From NCBI RefSeq assembly GCF_002929225.1, contig NZ_PISM01000018.1, positions 721,001 through 785,000 of the forward strand: a stretch of DNA of 64,000 nucleotides. The letters run 5' to 3'. Positions within the stretch are counted from its first letter, which is position 1. Each line of letters opens with the position of its first letter. The notes under the pieces were generated by a model, which was given only the letters and a program-made list of their open reading frames with translations, ran no database searches and had not been told where the DNA came from. Below are positions 22,324-37,039 of the stretch, in pieces. Origin of the DNA: Stutzerimonas kunmingensis. Lineage in GTDB: Bacteria; Pseudomonadota; Gammaproteobacteria; Pseudomonadales; Pseudomonadaceae. The translations under genes and the position numbers were made by a program.

Positions 22324-22351
22324 TATATAGTGGCGATGGAGGTGAGGTCAA
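22324..22351 (-). promoter_or_regulatory. topA: Likely topA promoter
   Basis: On the minus strand, TTGACC (22351-22346) and TATATA (22329-22324) are separated by 16 bases. The -10 is inside the near-palindrome CCGCTATATATAGTGG at 22318-22333. This leaves a leader of about 225 bases before topA. Confidence 0.6.
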
Positions 22352-22378
22352 GCGCGGACCTGGTGGCCGCTAGCCAGC

Positions 22379-22612
22379 TCAACCTTCGAAAACGCTCGTT
22401 TCGGCTTCGATCAATGCGAAACGCGGGACCGTTTCGCCGTTGACTTCGACAGTCTCGATGAACATCGACAACGGGCGCACCCAGAGTCCACGTTCCCCAT
22501 ACAGCGCCTGGTAGAACACCACCGACTCCTCGGTCTCGGAGTGCCGCGCAACAGCGAACACACGATATTCCGGCCCCTTGTAATGGCGATAACGCCCCGG
22601 CTGCAACTGCAT
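22379..22612 (-). CDS. DUF1653 domain protein
   Basis: I chose the start at 22612 (MQLQPGRYRHYKGPEYRVF) because GGAGG lies just upstream; the open frame runs to 22684 but would cross the fadA terminator. The 77-residue product is a typical small DUF1653 protein, with the conserved pattern GRYRHYKGPEYRV ... YQALYGERGLWVRPLSMF. Its role is unknown. It is leftward, downstream of fadBA but separated from it by the terminator at 22632-22663, so it probably has its own promoter or depends on readthrough. Confidence 0.85.
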   Translation of the reverse strand: MQLQPGRYRHYKGPEYRVFAVARHSETEESVVFYQALYGERGLWVRPLSMFIETVEVNGETVPRFALIEAETSVFEG

Positions 22613-22631
22613 GCCTACCTCCACACAAATA

Positions 22632-22663
22632 CAAAAAAGAAAAACCGGGGCACCAGGCCCCGG
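22632..22663 (-). terminator. Terminator of the fadBA operon
   Basis: On the minus strand a 7-bp stem (CCGGGGC/GCCCCGG, 22645-22651 with 22657-22663) and 5-base loop are followed by TTTTTCTTTTTTG. It lies 84 bases after fadA and just before the DUF1653 ribosome site. Confidence 0.9.
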
Positions 22664-22746
22664 CTTCCATGCACCGGCTAACAATTATATTCCCGCTCAG
22701 TCGCGAGATTGGCTGTCAGCCTAGCGCAGTCATTTGCATCTGTCTG

Positions 22747-26520
<3,774 letters not shown>

Positions 26521-28554
26521 ATGTCCCACGCCCCCATCGCCCGCGCCGACACAGGCACCGATCCCTATCGCTGGCTGGAGAATCGCGACGCCGACGATGT
26601 GCTGGCGTACCTCAAGGCAGAGAATGCCTACCTCGAGGAACAGCTCGCCGACCAGTCCGAACTGCGCGAGACGCTGTTCCAGGAAATCAAGGGCCGCATC
26701 CGCGAAACCGACCTGTCCCTGCCGTCGCCTTGGGGACCGTGGCTGTATTACCAGCGCACCACCGCTGGCGACGAATACCCGCGGCACTATCGCTGCCCAC
26801 GCCCGGTCGATGGCTCGCTCACCGTTGACGAGGACGCCGAACAGCTGCTGCTCGACCCCAACGAGCTGGCCGAAGGCGGCTTCCTCTCCCTGGGCGCGTT
26901 CAGCGTCAGTCAGGACCACAGCAAGCTCGCCTACAGCCTCGATCGCGAAGGCGACGAGATCTACCGACTGTTCGTCAAGGATCTCGCCAGCGGCGACGTG
27001 ACCGCCCTGCCCTTCGACGATTGCGACGGCAGCATGACCTGGGCCAACGACAGCCAGACGCTGTTCTACGGTGAACTGGACGACACCCACCGCCCGCACA
27101 AGATTTACCGCCATCGCCTTGGCGATACGGGCAGCAGCGAGGTTTATCACGACCCGGACGGGCGCTTCTTCGTGCATTGCTACCGCACCAGCTCCGAGCG
27201 CCAGCTGGTCATCCTTTCCCACAGCAAGACCACCAGCGAAGCCTGGGTGCTGTCGGCGGACGAGCCGGAAGGTCAATGGACGTGCCTGGCACCACGCCAG
27301 GAAGACCACGAGTACTTTCCCGATCATGGCCTTCACGAAGGTCAGTGGAGCTGGCTGATCCGCAGCAATCAGGCTGGCATCAACTTCGCGCTCTATCACG
27401 CCAGCGAGGCGCAGCCCGAGCGGGAGCACTGGCAGGAACTGGTTGCCCATGACGACACGGTGATGCTCGAGGACGTCAGCCTCAACGCCGAGGCGATCAC
27501 CCTGACCCTGCGCGAAGGCGGCCTGCCGGTTATCGAGGTGCGGCCACAGGGCGTGCAGCCCTATCGCCTGCAGCTGCCAGATGCGGCCTACAGCCTGCAC
27601 GTGCAGAATTCGCTGGAGTTCACCAGCACGGTGATCCGCCTGCGCTATGAAGCGCTCAACCGCCCGGCGCAAGTCCGTCAGCTGACGCTGGCCGACGGCA
27701 CGCAGGAAGTGCTCAAGGAAACGCCGGTGGAAGGCCCCTTCGATGCGGACGCCTATGAAAGTCGACGCATCTGGGCGACCGCCCAGGACGGCACGCAGAT
27801 ACCCATCAGCCTGGTCGGCCGCCGCGACAGCTTCGGCAAGCCGGCTCCGCTCTATCTCTACGGTTACGGCGCCTATGGGCACAGCCTCGATCCGTGGTTC
27901 TCCCATGCGCGCCTGTCGCTGCTCGACCGCGGTTTCGTCTTCGCCATCGCCCATGTGCGCGGCGGCGGCGATCTCGGCGAAGCCTGGTATCGCGCCGGCA
28001 AGCTGGAACACAAGCCGAACACCTTCAGCGACTTCATCGCCTGCGCCGAGCAGCTGTTGGCCGATGGCTACACCACCTCAGAGCGCCTGGCCATCAGCGG
28101 CGGCAGCGCCGGCGGGCTGCTGATCGGCGCAGTGCTGAACATGCGCCCGGAGCTGTTCGGCGCGGCAGTCGCCGAGGTGCCCTTCGTCGATGTACTCAAC
28201 ACCATGCTCAACGCCGACCTGCCGCTGACCGTCACCGAGTACGACGAATGGGGCGATCCGAATCAACCGGAGGTGCATGAGCGGATCAAGGCCTATGCGC
28301 CCTACGAAAATATCCGCGCCCAGGCCTACCCCGCGCTGCTCGCCGTGGCTGGTTACAACGACAGCCGCGTGCAGTACTGGGAAGCGGCCAAATGGGTCGC
28401 CAAGCTGCGCGCGACCCGCACCGACGACAACCTGTTGCTGCTCAAGACCGAATTTGGCGCCGGGCACGGTGGCATGAGCGGTCGCTACCAGGCGCTCAAG
28501 GACGTGGCGCTGGAGTACGCCTTCGTGCTCAAGGTATTCGGCATGGCCGGTTAG
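26521..28554 (+). CDS. ptrB: Oligopeptidase B (S9 family serine peptidase)
   Basis: This cytoplasmic serine peptidase cuts short peptides after basic residues. I chose the ATG at 26521 (MSHAPIARADTGTDPYRWLE), which has GGAG seven bases upstream, giving 677 residues. The N-terminal beta-propeller spans roughly 70-400. The catalytic alpha/beta-hydrolase domain follows, with RLSLLDRGFVFAIAHVRGGGDLG, nucleophile Ser in ISGGSAGG and His in GAGHGG. Long stretches near the C-terminus (VQYWEAAKWVAKLR) match oligopeptidase B rather than prolyl oligopeptidase. Confidence 0.92.
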   Translation: MSHAPIARADTGTDPYRWLENRDADDVLAYLKAENAYLEEQLADQSELRETLFQEIKGRIRETDLSLPSPWGPWLYYQRTTAGDEYPRHYRCPRPVDGSLTVDEDAEQLLLDPNELAEGGFLSLGAFSVSQDHSKLAYSLDREGDEIYRLFVKDLASGDVTALPFDDCDGSMTWANDSQTLFYGELDDTHRPHKIYRHRLGDTGSSEVYHDPDGRFFVHCYRTSSERQLVILSHSKTTSEAWVLSADEPEGQWTCLAPRQEDHEYFPDHGLHEGQWSWLIRSNQAGINFALYHASEAQPEREHWQELVAHDDTVMLEDVSLNAEAITLTLREGGLPVIEVRPQGVQPYRLQLPDAAYSLHVQNSLEFTSTVIRLRYEALNRPAQVRQLTLADGTQEVLKETPVEGPFDADAYESRRIWATAQDGTQIPISLVGRRDSFGKPAPLYLYGYGAYGHSLDPWFSHARLSLLDRGFVFAIAHVRGGGDLGEAWYRAGKLEHKPNTFSDFIACAEQLLADGYTTSERLAISGGSAGGLLIGAVLNMRPELFGAAVAEVPFVDVLNTMLNADLPLTVTEYDEWGDPNQPEVHERIKAYAPYENIRAQAYPALLAVAGYNDSRVQYWEAAKWVAKLRATRTDDNLLLLKTEFGAGHGGMSGRYQALKDVALEYAFVLKVFGMAG

Positions 28555-28842
28555 CACGCACGCGCGCGGCTCTTCGGATTGCGCTAGATATTCAGCCTCG
28601 GGGCCGACCGTGAAGCACGGCTGCCCCGCGCCGGTGTTAGCCGCGAAGCTCGTCCATCGCATTTCACGATTCGCGGTCAGGACCGCTCCCACGCATTGGC
28701 GCGCCCTGGATCGCTCCCCTGCATCCGTTTGGCTTCCCACAACAGCCATTACACCGCGTTGTCGCCAGATGCCGACCTGCGGCACCGAACAGCCTGCGCT
28801 GGCGAGAGTCATTCATTGAGAATGTCCTCGTCGGAGCCACCC

Positions 28843-29205
28843 ATGAACAACAAGTCCTCGAACCACCAGAATCAGAACGTCCACGGCTGGGAGCGCGCCA
28901 TGTCCCTGGCCGGCGGGCTGTATTTCCTTGCCAAGGGCCTCAGCCGCGGCGGCCTGGGCGGACTGCTGCAGCTGGGTATCGGCGGCCTGGCGCTGTCCCG
29001 TGGCGTAACCGGGCACTGCGAAGCCAAGCGCGTGTTCAATGAAATCAACGAACAGGCCGGCATGGCCGAAGGCCGCTCGCACCACATGCCGTTCGAACGC
29101 TCGGAAAAAGATAGTCAGCAACTGCAAGCAAATGCCGCGGCAGCCACCAACGGCACCACCGTAACCGGCAATGACAGCCTGAAAAGCCCGCCCGCGGGCG
29201 TCTGA
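28843..29205 (+). CDS. DUF2892-like membrane protein
   Basis: This is a 120-residue protein. I chose the start at 28843 (MNNKSSNHQNQNVHGWERA), because GGAG lies eight bases upstream. The core RAMSLAGGLYFLAKGLSRGGLGGLLQLGIGGLALSRGVTGHC (in pieces) contains two short glycine-rich hydrophobic segments, as in the DUF2892/YgaP-type inner-membrane family. The C-terminal 50 residues are polar and low complexity. The function is unknown. A perfect 8-bp hairpin overlaps its stop codon (29192-29214). Confidence 0.75.
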   Translation: MNNKSSNHQNQNVHGWERAMSLAGGLYFLAKGLSRGGLGGLLQLGIGGLALSRGVTGHCEAKRVFNEINEQAGMAEGRSHHMPFERSEKDSQQLQANAAAATNGTTVTGNDSLKSPPAGV

Positions 29206-29214
29206 TGCCCGCGG
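29192..29214. other. Hairpin over the DUF2892 gene stop codon
   Basis: CCGCGGGC-N7-GCCCGCGG is a perfect 8-bp stem whose loop contains the stop codon. No T-run follows, so it is a possible weak terminator or RNA-end protector between convergent genes. A second inverted repeat (GGCGACCGG/CCGGTCGCC) follows at about 29284-29316. Confidence 0.5.
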
Positions 29215-29323
29215 CCATACAAGCGGGAAACATCGAGCCCGGCGTGTCGTGGCATTGCAGCCGGGCACAGGCTCATGGGTAGAGGCGACCGGCTGCGTGA
29301 CTACGCTCCGGTCGCCCTCGCCT

Positions 29324-31279
29324 TCAGCGCTTCTTCACCGCCTCATGAGCCTCGATCAGCTGATCGACCACACCAGGATCGGCCAGGGTCGAGGTATCGC
29401 CCAGCGCGTCATAGTCGTCCGTGGCGATCTTGCGCAGCAGCCGGCGCATGATCTTGCCGGAACGCGTCTTCGGCAGCCCAGGGGCCCACTGAATCACATC
29501 CGGCACGGCGATCGGCCCGATTTCCTTGCGCACCCATTGCTGCAGCTCCTGACGCAGCGCATCCGTGGGTTGCACGCCACTGACCAAGGTCACATACACG
29601 TAGATCGCCTGCCCCTTCAGCGCATGCGGAACGCCCACCGCTGCCGCTTCGGCCACCTTGGCATGGGCGACCATGGCGCTTTCTATCTCCGCAGTGCCCA
29701 TGCGGTGCCCGGACACGTTGAGCACGTCATCCACCCTTCCGGTGATCCAGTAATAGCCATCCTCGTCGCGGCGCGCGCCATCGCCGGTGAAGTACATGCC
29801 GCGGAAGGTCTTGAAGTAGGTGTCGACGAAGCGGTCGTGGTCCTTGTAGATGGTGCGCATCTGCCCCGGCCAGGAGTCGAGGATCACCAGATTGCCGTCG
29901 GCAGGGCCTTCGAGCAGGTTGCCGAGGTTGTCCACCAACCCTGGCACCACACCGAACAGCGGGCGCGTGGCGGAGCCTGGCTTGAGCGCGGTCGCCCCCG
30001 GCAGCGGGCTGATCAGGATGCCGCCAGTCTCGGTCTGCCACCAGGTATCGACGATGGGGCAGCGCGATTGGCCGACCGTTTCGTAATACCAGTGCCATGC
30101 CTCGGGATTGATCGGTTCGCCCACCGTGCCGAGCAGACGCAGGCTGGAGCCGTCGGCCCCATCCACCGCCGCGGCCCCCTCGGCCATCATGGCGCGGATC
30201 GCCGTGGGCGCCGTGTAAAGGATGTTCACCTTGTGCTTGTCGATGATCCGGGCGATGCGGGTAACGTCTGGATGATTCGGCACGCCTTCGTACATCAGCG
30301 TCGTCGCGCCGTTGGCCAGCGGACCATAGATCAGGTAGCTGTGCCCGGTGATCCAGCCGATATCGGCCGTGCACCAATAGACCTCCCCGGGGCGGTAGTC
30401 GAACACCCGCTCATGGGTCAGTGCGGTATAGAGCAGATAGCCGCCGCAGGTATGCAGAACGCCCTTCGGCTTGCCCGTGGAGCCGGAGGTATAAAGGATG
30501 AACAGCGGCTCCTCGGCCCCCATTTCCTTCGGTGCGCAGACCTCGCCGGCCACGCGCATCAGGTCGTCGTAGCAGATGTCGCGATGCGCGTGCCAGCGGA
30601 TGTCCGCACCCGTGCGGCGCACGACGATGATCTTCTTTACACAGCTGGTCTGGGGATTGGTCAGCGCCTCGTCGACATTCTCCTTGAGCGGCACGGGTTT
30701 GCCGCCGCGAATGCCTTCGTCGGCGGTGATCACGATCTTCGACTGACCATCGATGATGCGCCCGGCCAGTGCTTCCGGGGAGAAGCCACCGAACACCACG
30801 GAATGAATAGCGCCGATGCGTGCGCAGGCCAGCATCGCCACCGCGGCCTCGGGAATCATCGGCATGTAGATGGTCACCACGTCGCCGCGATGCACATCCT
30901 GGCCGCGCAGCGCATTGGCGAACTTGCTGACTTCCTGATGCAGCTCGCGGTAGGTGATCTCGCGGTGTTCGGAAGGATCATCGCCCTCCCAGATGATTGC
31001 CAGCTGATCGCCGCGCTCGGCCAGGTGCCGATCCAGGCAGTTGGCCGAGACGTTGAGCGTGCCATCGGCGAACCATTTGATATCCACATGGTGATCGTCG
31101 AAGGAGGTGCGCTTGACCTCGGTGAAAGGCCGGATCCAGTTCAGCCGCGCCGCCTGTTCACGCCAGAAGCCCTCGGGATTGATCACCGACTGCTGGTACA
31201 TGGCCTTGTAGCTGGCTTCGTTGGTCAGTGATTGAGCGGCCACCTCGGGCCGAACCGGATATACGGACGCAGCGCTCAT
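29324..31279 (-). CDS. acs: Acetyl-CoA synthetase (AMP-forming)
   Basis: Acs activates acetate to acetyl-CoA through acetyl-AMP. I chose the start at 31279 ([19 protein letters not shown]), which has GAGGAA upstream and gives the standard 651 residues. Visible features are the AMP-binding P-loop-like [14 protein letters not shown], the adenylation motif WWQTETGG, the hinge motif [22 protein letters not shown] (in parts), and the regulatory lysine in [11 protein letters not shown] near 610, which is acetylated in homologues. It converges with the DUF2892 gene. The upstream dctP transcript is stopped by the terminator at 31516-31542, so acs should have its own promoter. Confidence 0.96.
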   Translation of the reverse strand: MSAASVYPVRPEVAAQSLTNEASYKAMYQQSVINPEGFWREQAARLNWIRPFTEVKRTSFDDHHVDIKWFADGTLNVSANCLDRHLAERGDQLAIIWEGDDPSEHREITYRELHQEVSKFANALRGQDVHRGDVVTIYMPMIPEAAVAMLACARIGAIHSVVFGGFSPEALAGRIIDGQSKIVITADEGIRGGKPVPLKENVDEALTNPQTSCVKKIIVVRRTGADIRWHAHRDICYDDLMRVAGEVCAPKEMGAEEPLFILYTSGSTGKPKGVLHTCGGYLLYTALTHERVFDYRPGEVYWCTADIGWITGHSYLIYGPLANGATTLMYEGVPNHPDVTRIARIIDKHKVNILYTAPTAIRAMMAEGAAAVDGADGSSLRLLGTVGEPINPEAWHWYYETVGQSRCPIVDTWWQTETGGILISPLPGATALKPGSATRPLFGVVPGLVDNLGNLLEGPADGNLVILDSWPGQMRTIYKDHDRFVDTYFKTFRGMYFTGDGARRDEDGYYWITGRVDDVLNVSGHRMGTAEIESAMVAHAKVAEAAAVGVPHALKGQAIYVYVTLVSGVQPTDALRQELQQWVRKEIGPIAVPDVIQWAPGLPKTRSGKIMRRLLRKIATDDYDALGDTSTLADPGVVDQLIEAHEAVKKR

Positions 31280-31664
31280 GGCAGTTCCTCGTCTGTCTTG
31301 TTGGTATGCAGAACCCTGTCCAGCAGGCGAACCCAATGACCAACCCAGCGCCTGTCAGACGGTGCACTCCAGCCAAGCACGCCACCCTTGGCGTATCGGC
31401 TTTGCTCAAGCATAGACCGCGCCTCACCGCATGGCGTGTGCACTACCGCCATTTGCCAGAGCTTTCGCGTAGCTGAATGCTACGGCCCCGACACCCGCGG
31501 ATGCGTTTTGCGGGCAAAAAAAAAGCGGCCTCAAGGGCCGCTCGGTCAACCATCCGGTTGGAATACACACTTGTCCGATCACGCAGATAGACGCCGCCAT
31601 TCTGTGCAGCCAGCGCCGTGGCCGAAACTGCACATTGGTCTAACAGACCATTGGCGGACTTGCC
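31280..31664. promoter_or_regulatory. Intergenic region between acs and the first dctP
   Basis: This is 385 bases holding the acs leader, the minus-strand terminator at 31516-31542, and the perfect palindrome TGGTCT-AAC-AGACCA at 31636-31650. The latter resembles GntR/FadR-type operators (TGGT...ACCA) but lies 14 bases downstream of the dctP stop, so it may simply be an RNA hairpin. No gene was seen. Confidence 0.5.
31516..31542 (-). terminator. Terminator downstream of the first dctP
   Basis: On the minus strand AGCGGCC-N5-GGCCGCT (31542-31524) is followed by nine T residues. It is about 120 bases past the dctP stop and isolates acs. Confidence 0.93.
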
Positions 31665-33711
<2,047 letters not shown>

Positions 33712-33785
33712 GGGCAAGCTTCCGTATTCGCGGGTGACGAAGCATGCACCTATTCCCGCCGCTATTCCAAGGCCCCACGTCTCCC

Positions 33786-33806
33786 GGCTTCGTGGAGCGC
33801 GAAGCC
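33786..33806. promoter_or_regulatory. Candidate LysR operator
   Basis: GGCTTCG-N7-CGAAGCC is a perfect 7-bp inverted repeat with an internal T-N11-A (T 33790, A 33802), the signature of LysR-type sites. It lies between the divergent LysR and CoA-transferase genes. Confidence 0.6.
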
Positions 33807-33887
33807 ATGCTTGGCCAACGACCAATTGTCCGCTGCCGATGGGTCGGTCATGCTCGGCACCATGAATCAACCGGCACAGGTGTCGTG

Positions 33888-35090
33888 ATGAGCGAACAGA
33901 CAGACAAGAACCTGCCGCTGCAGGGCCTCAAGGTGATCGAGATGGGCCAACTGATCGCCGGCCCTTTTGCCAGCAAGCTGCTCGGCGAATTCGGCGCCGA
34001 TGTGATCAAGATCGAGCCGCCCAAGGTCGGCGACCCGTTGCGCAAGTGGCGCAAGCTCAAGGACGGCACCTCGCTCTGGTGGCATGTGCAGTCGCGCAAC
34101 AAGCGCTCGGTGACGCTGGATCTCAAGGCCGCGGAAGGCCAGGAAATCGTCCGCCAGCTGGTGGCCGAAGCCGACATCCTGGTGGAGAACTTCCGCCCCG
34201 GCACGCTGGAAGAATGGGGTCTGGGCTGGGATGAGCTGTCGAAGCTGAACCCGCGGCTGATCATGCTGCGCATTTCCGGATACGGCCAGACCGGTCCCTA
34301 TCGCGACCTGCCGGGCTTCGGCGTGATCGGCGAAGCCATGGGTGGCCTGCGTCACCTCTCCGGCTATCCCGGCCAGCCGCCGGTGCGGGTTGGCGTCAGC
34401 ATCGGCGATTCGCTGTCCTCGCTGTATGGCGTGATCGGTGTATTGCTCGCCCTGCAGGAGCGCAACCGTAGCGGCCAGGGCCAGGAGATCGACGTGGCGC
34501 TATACGAGTCGGTGTTCGCCATGATGGAAAGCCTCGTGCCCGAATACGACGCCTTCGGCTACGTACGCGAGCCGGCTGGCAGTGCCCTGCCCGGCATTAC
34601 GCCGTCCAATTCCTATTTGTGCAACGACGGCGCCTACGTGCTGATCGCCGGCAATGGCGACAGCATCTACAAGCGCCTGATGACCCTGATGGGCCGCCAG
34701 GACCTTGCCGATGATCCGCGCTTCGCCCACAACGACGGCCGCGCCCAGCACGCCGAGCTGATCGATGCCGCCATTGGCGAATGGACCATCCAGCACAGCC
34801 GCGACGAGGTGATCGAAGCACTCAAGGGCGCCCGCGTGCCGGCCGGCTATCCCTACACCGCTGCCGATATCGTCAAGGACCCGCACTACCTGGCGCGGCA
34901 GATGATCGAGCAGGTGCAGACCTTCGCCGGCCCGCTCAAGGTACCGGGCGTGCTGCCCAAGCTGTCGCGCACGCCAGGGCGCATCGGCGAAGGCGGCCCG
35001 CAACTGGGCGAGCACACCGACGATGTGCTGGCTGGCCTCGGCCTCACCGACGAACAACGCCAGGGCCTGCGCGAACGCGGGATCATCTGA
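33888..35090 (+). CDS. Class III (CaiB/BaiF) acyl-CoA transferase, left module
   Basis: Class III enzymes move CoA between carboxylic acids. I chose the start at 33888 (MSEQTDKNLPLQGLKVIEMG), giving 400 residues. The family pattern is clear: QLIAGPFASKLLGEFGADVIKIEPP, RNKRSVTLDLK, and ISGYGQTGPYRDLPGFGVIGEAMGG. In the last motif the position that often carries the catalytic Asp (GxD) reads PGFG. A GFG-type subgroup exists, so this does not prove inactivity. Followed by an HMG-CoA lyase-like gene, it probably activates a 3-hydroxy-3-methyl-dicarboxylate (for example 3-hydroxy-3-methylglutarate) using succinyl-CoA. That substrate is inferred from context. Confidence 0.85.
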   Translation: MSEQTDKNLPLQGLKVIEMGQLIAGPFASKLLGEFGADVIKIEPPKVGDPLRKWRKLKDGTSLWWHVQSRNKRSVTLDLKAAEGQEIVRQLVAEADILVENFRPGTLEEWGLGWDELSKLNPRLIMLRISGYGQTGPYRDLPGFGVIGEAMGGLRHLSGYPGQPPVRVGVSIGDSLSSLYGVIGVLLALQERNRSGQGQEIDVALYESVFAMMESLVPEYDAFGYVREPAGSALPGITPSNSYLCNDGAYVLIAGNGDSIYKRLMTLMGRQDLADDPRFAHNDGRAQHAELIDAAIGEWTIQHSRDEVIEALKGARVPAGYPYTAADIVKDPHYLARQMIEQVQTFAGPLKVPGVLPKLSRTPGRIGEGGPQLGEHTDDVLAGLGLTDEQRQGLRERGII

Positions 35091-35100
35091 ACGCCACGCA

Positions 35101-35172
35101 GGGTGGACAAGGCGAAGCTTGTCCACCAGCCAGCAAGCCACAACGGTGGATGGGTAGAGCGTCCACCCTACG
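35101..35172. repeat. Paired palindromic intergenic repeats (copy 2)
   Basis: GGGTGGACAAGGCGAAGC continuing to TTGTCCACC (35101-35127), and GGTGGATGGGTAGAGC continuing to GTCCACCCTACG (35145-35172). Two related palindromes lie about 45 bases apart between the CoA-transferase and lyase genes, ending in CCCTACG as in the other paired copies. Confidence 0.7.
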
Positions 35173-35190
35173 AAAACCCTAGGACTCCCC

Positions 35191-36147
35191 ATGAGCAAAC
35201 GCCTGTATATCCAGGAAGTCGCCACCCGCGACGGCTTCCAGATCGAAGCGGACTTCGTGCCGACCGAAGCCAAGATCGCTCTGATCGACCGCCTCTCGCA
35301 AACCGGGCTGGCGAAGATCGAGGTCACCTCCTTCACCTCGCCCAAGGCCATCCCCAACCTGCGCGACGCCGAGGACGTGATGCGCGGCATCCGCCGTGCG
35401 GAGGGCGTCGAGTACACCGTGCTGGTGCCCAACGTGAAGGGCTGCGAGCGCGCGCTGGCCTGCGAGGTGGACGAGATCAACCTGGTGATGTCGGCCAGCG
35501 ATACCCACGGCCTGGCCAACCTGCGCATGACGCCTGAGCAGTCGCTGGTGCAGTTCCGCGAAATCATCGAAGTCACTCGCGGCAGTGGCGTGTTCATCAA
35601 CGCCTCGCTATCGACCACCTTCGGCTGCCCCTTCGAGGGCGACGTGCCCGAGCGGCGCATCTATGAGCTGGTGCAACGCCTGCTGGAAATCGGCGTGCAG
35701 GGCATCACCCTCTGCGACACCACCGGCATGGCCGACCCGGCGCAGGTCGAGCGCATCTGCCGCGAAGTGCTGAACAGCTGGCCACAGGCAGCATTCACCG
35801 CACACTTCCACAACACCCGCGGCATGGGCCTGGCCAACGCGCTGGCAGCGCTGAGCGCCGGCATCGACCGCTTCGACGCCTCCCTCGGCGGACTTGGCGG
35901 CTGCCCCTACGCACCCGGCGCCAGCGGCAATATCTGCACCGAAGATCTCGTGCATATGTTCCAGCGCATGGGCCTAGACACCGGCGTCGATCTCGACCGC
36001 CTGCTGCAATGCGCCGCCGACCTACCCCAACTGGTCGGCCACGACGTACCGGGCGCGGTACTCAAGGCCGGCAAAGCCGATCGCCGTTATCCGAAGCCGA
36101 AGTGGATGCAGGAAGTCGTGTTTGACCCAATGCGGGGCGGCTGCTGA
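35191..36147 (+). CDS. Hydroxymethylglutaryl-CoA lyase-like enzyme
   Basis: HMGL-like TIM-barrel enzymes use a divalent metal to split 3-hydroxy-3-methylacyl-CoA, for example HMG-CoA to acetyl-CoA and acetoacetate. At 318 residues it has normal length. The substrate/metal motif EVATRDGFQ is near the N-terminus, the metal-binding His pair is in AHFHNTRGMG, and the signature Cys loop is GGLGGCPYAPGASGN near 265. The start at 35191 (MSKRLYIQEVATRDG) follows the repeat region at 35101-35172. It is downstream of the CoA-transferase and converges with the AT-rich cassette genes. Related lyases act on citramalyl-CoA-like substrates, so the exact substrate is open. Confidence 0.88.
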   Translation: MSKRLYIQEVATRDGFQIEADFVPTEAKIALIDRLSQTGLAKIEVTSFTSPKAIPNLRDAEDVMRGIRRAEGVEYTVLVPNVKGCERALACEVDEINLVMSASDTHGLANLRMTPEQSLVQFREIIEVTRGSGVFINASLSTTFGCPFEGDVPERRIYELVQRLLEIGVQGITLCDTTGMADPAQVERICREVLNSWPQAAFTAHFHNTRGMGLANALAALSAGIDRFDASLGGLGGCPYAPGASGNICTEDLVHMFQRMGLDTGVDLDRLLQCAADLPQLVGHDVPGAVLKAGKADRRYPKPKWMQEVVFDPMRGGC

Positions 36148-36183
36148 AGGGTGGCGCTATGAGTGGCCTTTATACGTACTGAC

Positions 36184-36915
36184 TTAATTTTCGCTGTTAA
36201 TATGTTCTATTTTTGCCAGCAGCCAAAAAGCTGCTTCAGTTAATGTATAAACTGGACCTGTGCTGAACGAGCCTTGATCATTGTCATGAAGCAATCCTTT
36301 AGACATTAGCTCCATGCAGAACATTTGGACTTCTGTGCGGTTTCTACCACCAAGCTTTGTCAATATATCTATTGTTGGGGCGGTTGACCTGCCATCGGTG
36401 AATCCAGGCTTTGGGAAATTCGGAGTGTCGATATAAAATTTCGCCGCCCTACTTAAAGGATCAATGTGCAATGATGCTTCTGAAATTATTTTAATATGAA
36501 TATCTTCTAGATCAGAAATCGCTCGAAGTGCCGTTGCAGTTTCATCCCATGAACTGTTATTAATGATGTGGCCTGATATTATTTTTGCAAACCTATTTAT
36601 TTTTTCAGTACTCACCGCCGATTGAACGCCTTGAATAGCGAGTGTAACCGCTTCGTGAAGATTTTCATTCAAGGTTTCAATGCTGTTTTTGTGCTGCTCA
36701 AGTTGCAACCTGATTTGATCTGCTAGATAGCCCTGCTTAATTTTTGTGCGCTGAGAGTTTCCGTAAGATAAAAGAGCGCCAATAGCTGCAGCAGCCGCAC
36801 CAAATGCAGGGTTAATTGTTGTTAATAGTGCGGCGAGGGCAGGTCCAGCAGCATTTTCATAATGCTCACCCAGCTTACTGATTGCAGTGTCCTGGATTCG
36901 GACTGGCAAATTCAT
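36184..36915 (-). CDS. Unrecognised cassette-borne protein with hydrophobic N-terminal segment
   Basis: I do not recognise this 243-residue protein. I chose the start at 36915 (MNLPVRIQDTAISKLGEHYE), because AAGGA lies just upstream; an ATG at 36951 overlaps the attC end. Residues 22-52 are unusually rich in Ala, Gly and Leu (AAGPALAALLTTINPAFGAA onward), consistent with a membrane-inserting helix or hairpin. A predicted coiled-coil region follows (LQLEQHKNSIETLNENLHEA), and residues 180-240 look like a winged helix (TIDILTKLGGRNRTEVQMF). The gene is strongly AT-rich compared with its surroundings and lies directly behind an attC, as the second cassette gene. No attC of its own is left. It could be the effector partner of the neighbouring CHAT-like protease; that is inference. 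Confidence 0.75.
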   Translation of the reverse strand: MNLPVRIQDTAISKLGEHYENAAGPALAALLTTINPAFGAAAAAIGALLSYGNSQRTKIKQGYLADQIRLQLEQHKNSIETLNENLHEAVTLAIQGVQSAVSTEKINRFAKIISGHIINNSSWDETATALRAISDLEDIHIKIISEASLHIDPLSRAAKFYIDTPNFPKPGFTDGRSTAPTIDILTKLGGRNRTEVQMFCMELMSKGLLHDNDQGSFSTGPVYTLTEAAFWLLAKIEHINSEN

Positions 36916-36951
36916 ATGATGTTCCTTTGTATTGTGGCTTTCTACAGACAT

Positions 36952-37039
36952 GCCTAACGTTTGGCTAAGGGACGGCCGGAAGCGCAGCTTACGGCCGTCC
37001 CGAGTGAGTGAAGCGAACGACTTGAGCCAGTTGTTAGGG
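36952..37039 (-). repeat. Integron attC recombination site
   Basis: Read on the minus strand, R'' is CCCTAAC (37039-37033) and R' is GTTAGGC (36958-36952). L'' TGGCTCAAG (37029-37021) pairs with L' CTTAGCCA (36969-36962), leaving one extrahelical C at 37024. Both unpaired spacers read AAC. An inner 10-bp stem (GGGACGGCCG/CGGCCGTCCC) closes the hairpin. The upstream gene's TAA stop is embedded in R''. All of these are defining attC traits, and the 88-base size fits the Pseudomonas type. Confidence 0.9.

Noticed and set aside
29249..31231. 660-codon open frame opposite acs
   Set aside because: Shadow of acs on the other strand, with no ribosome site and no recognisable domain.
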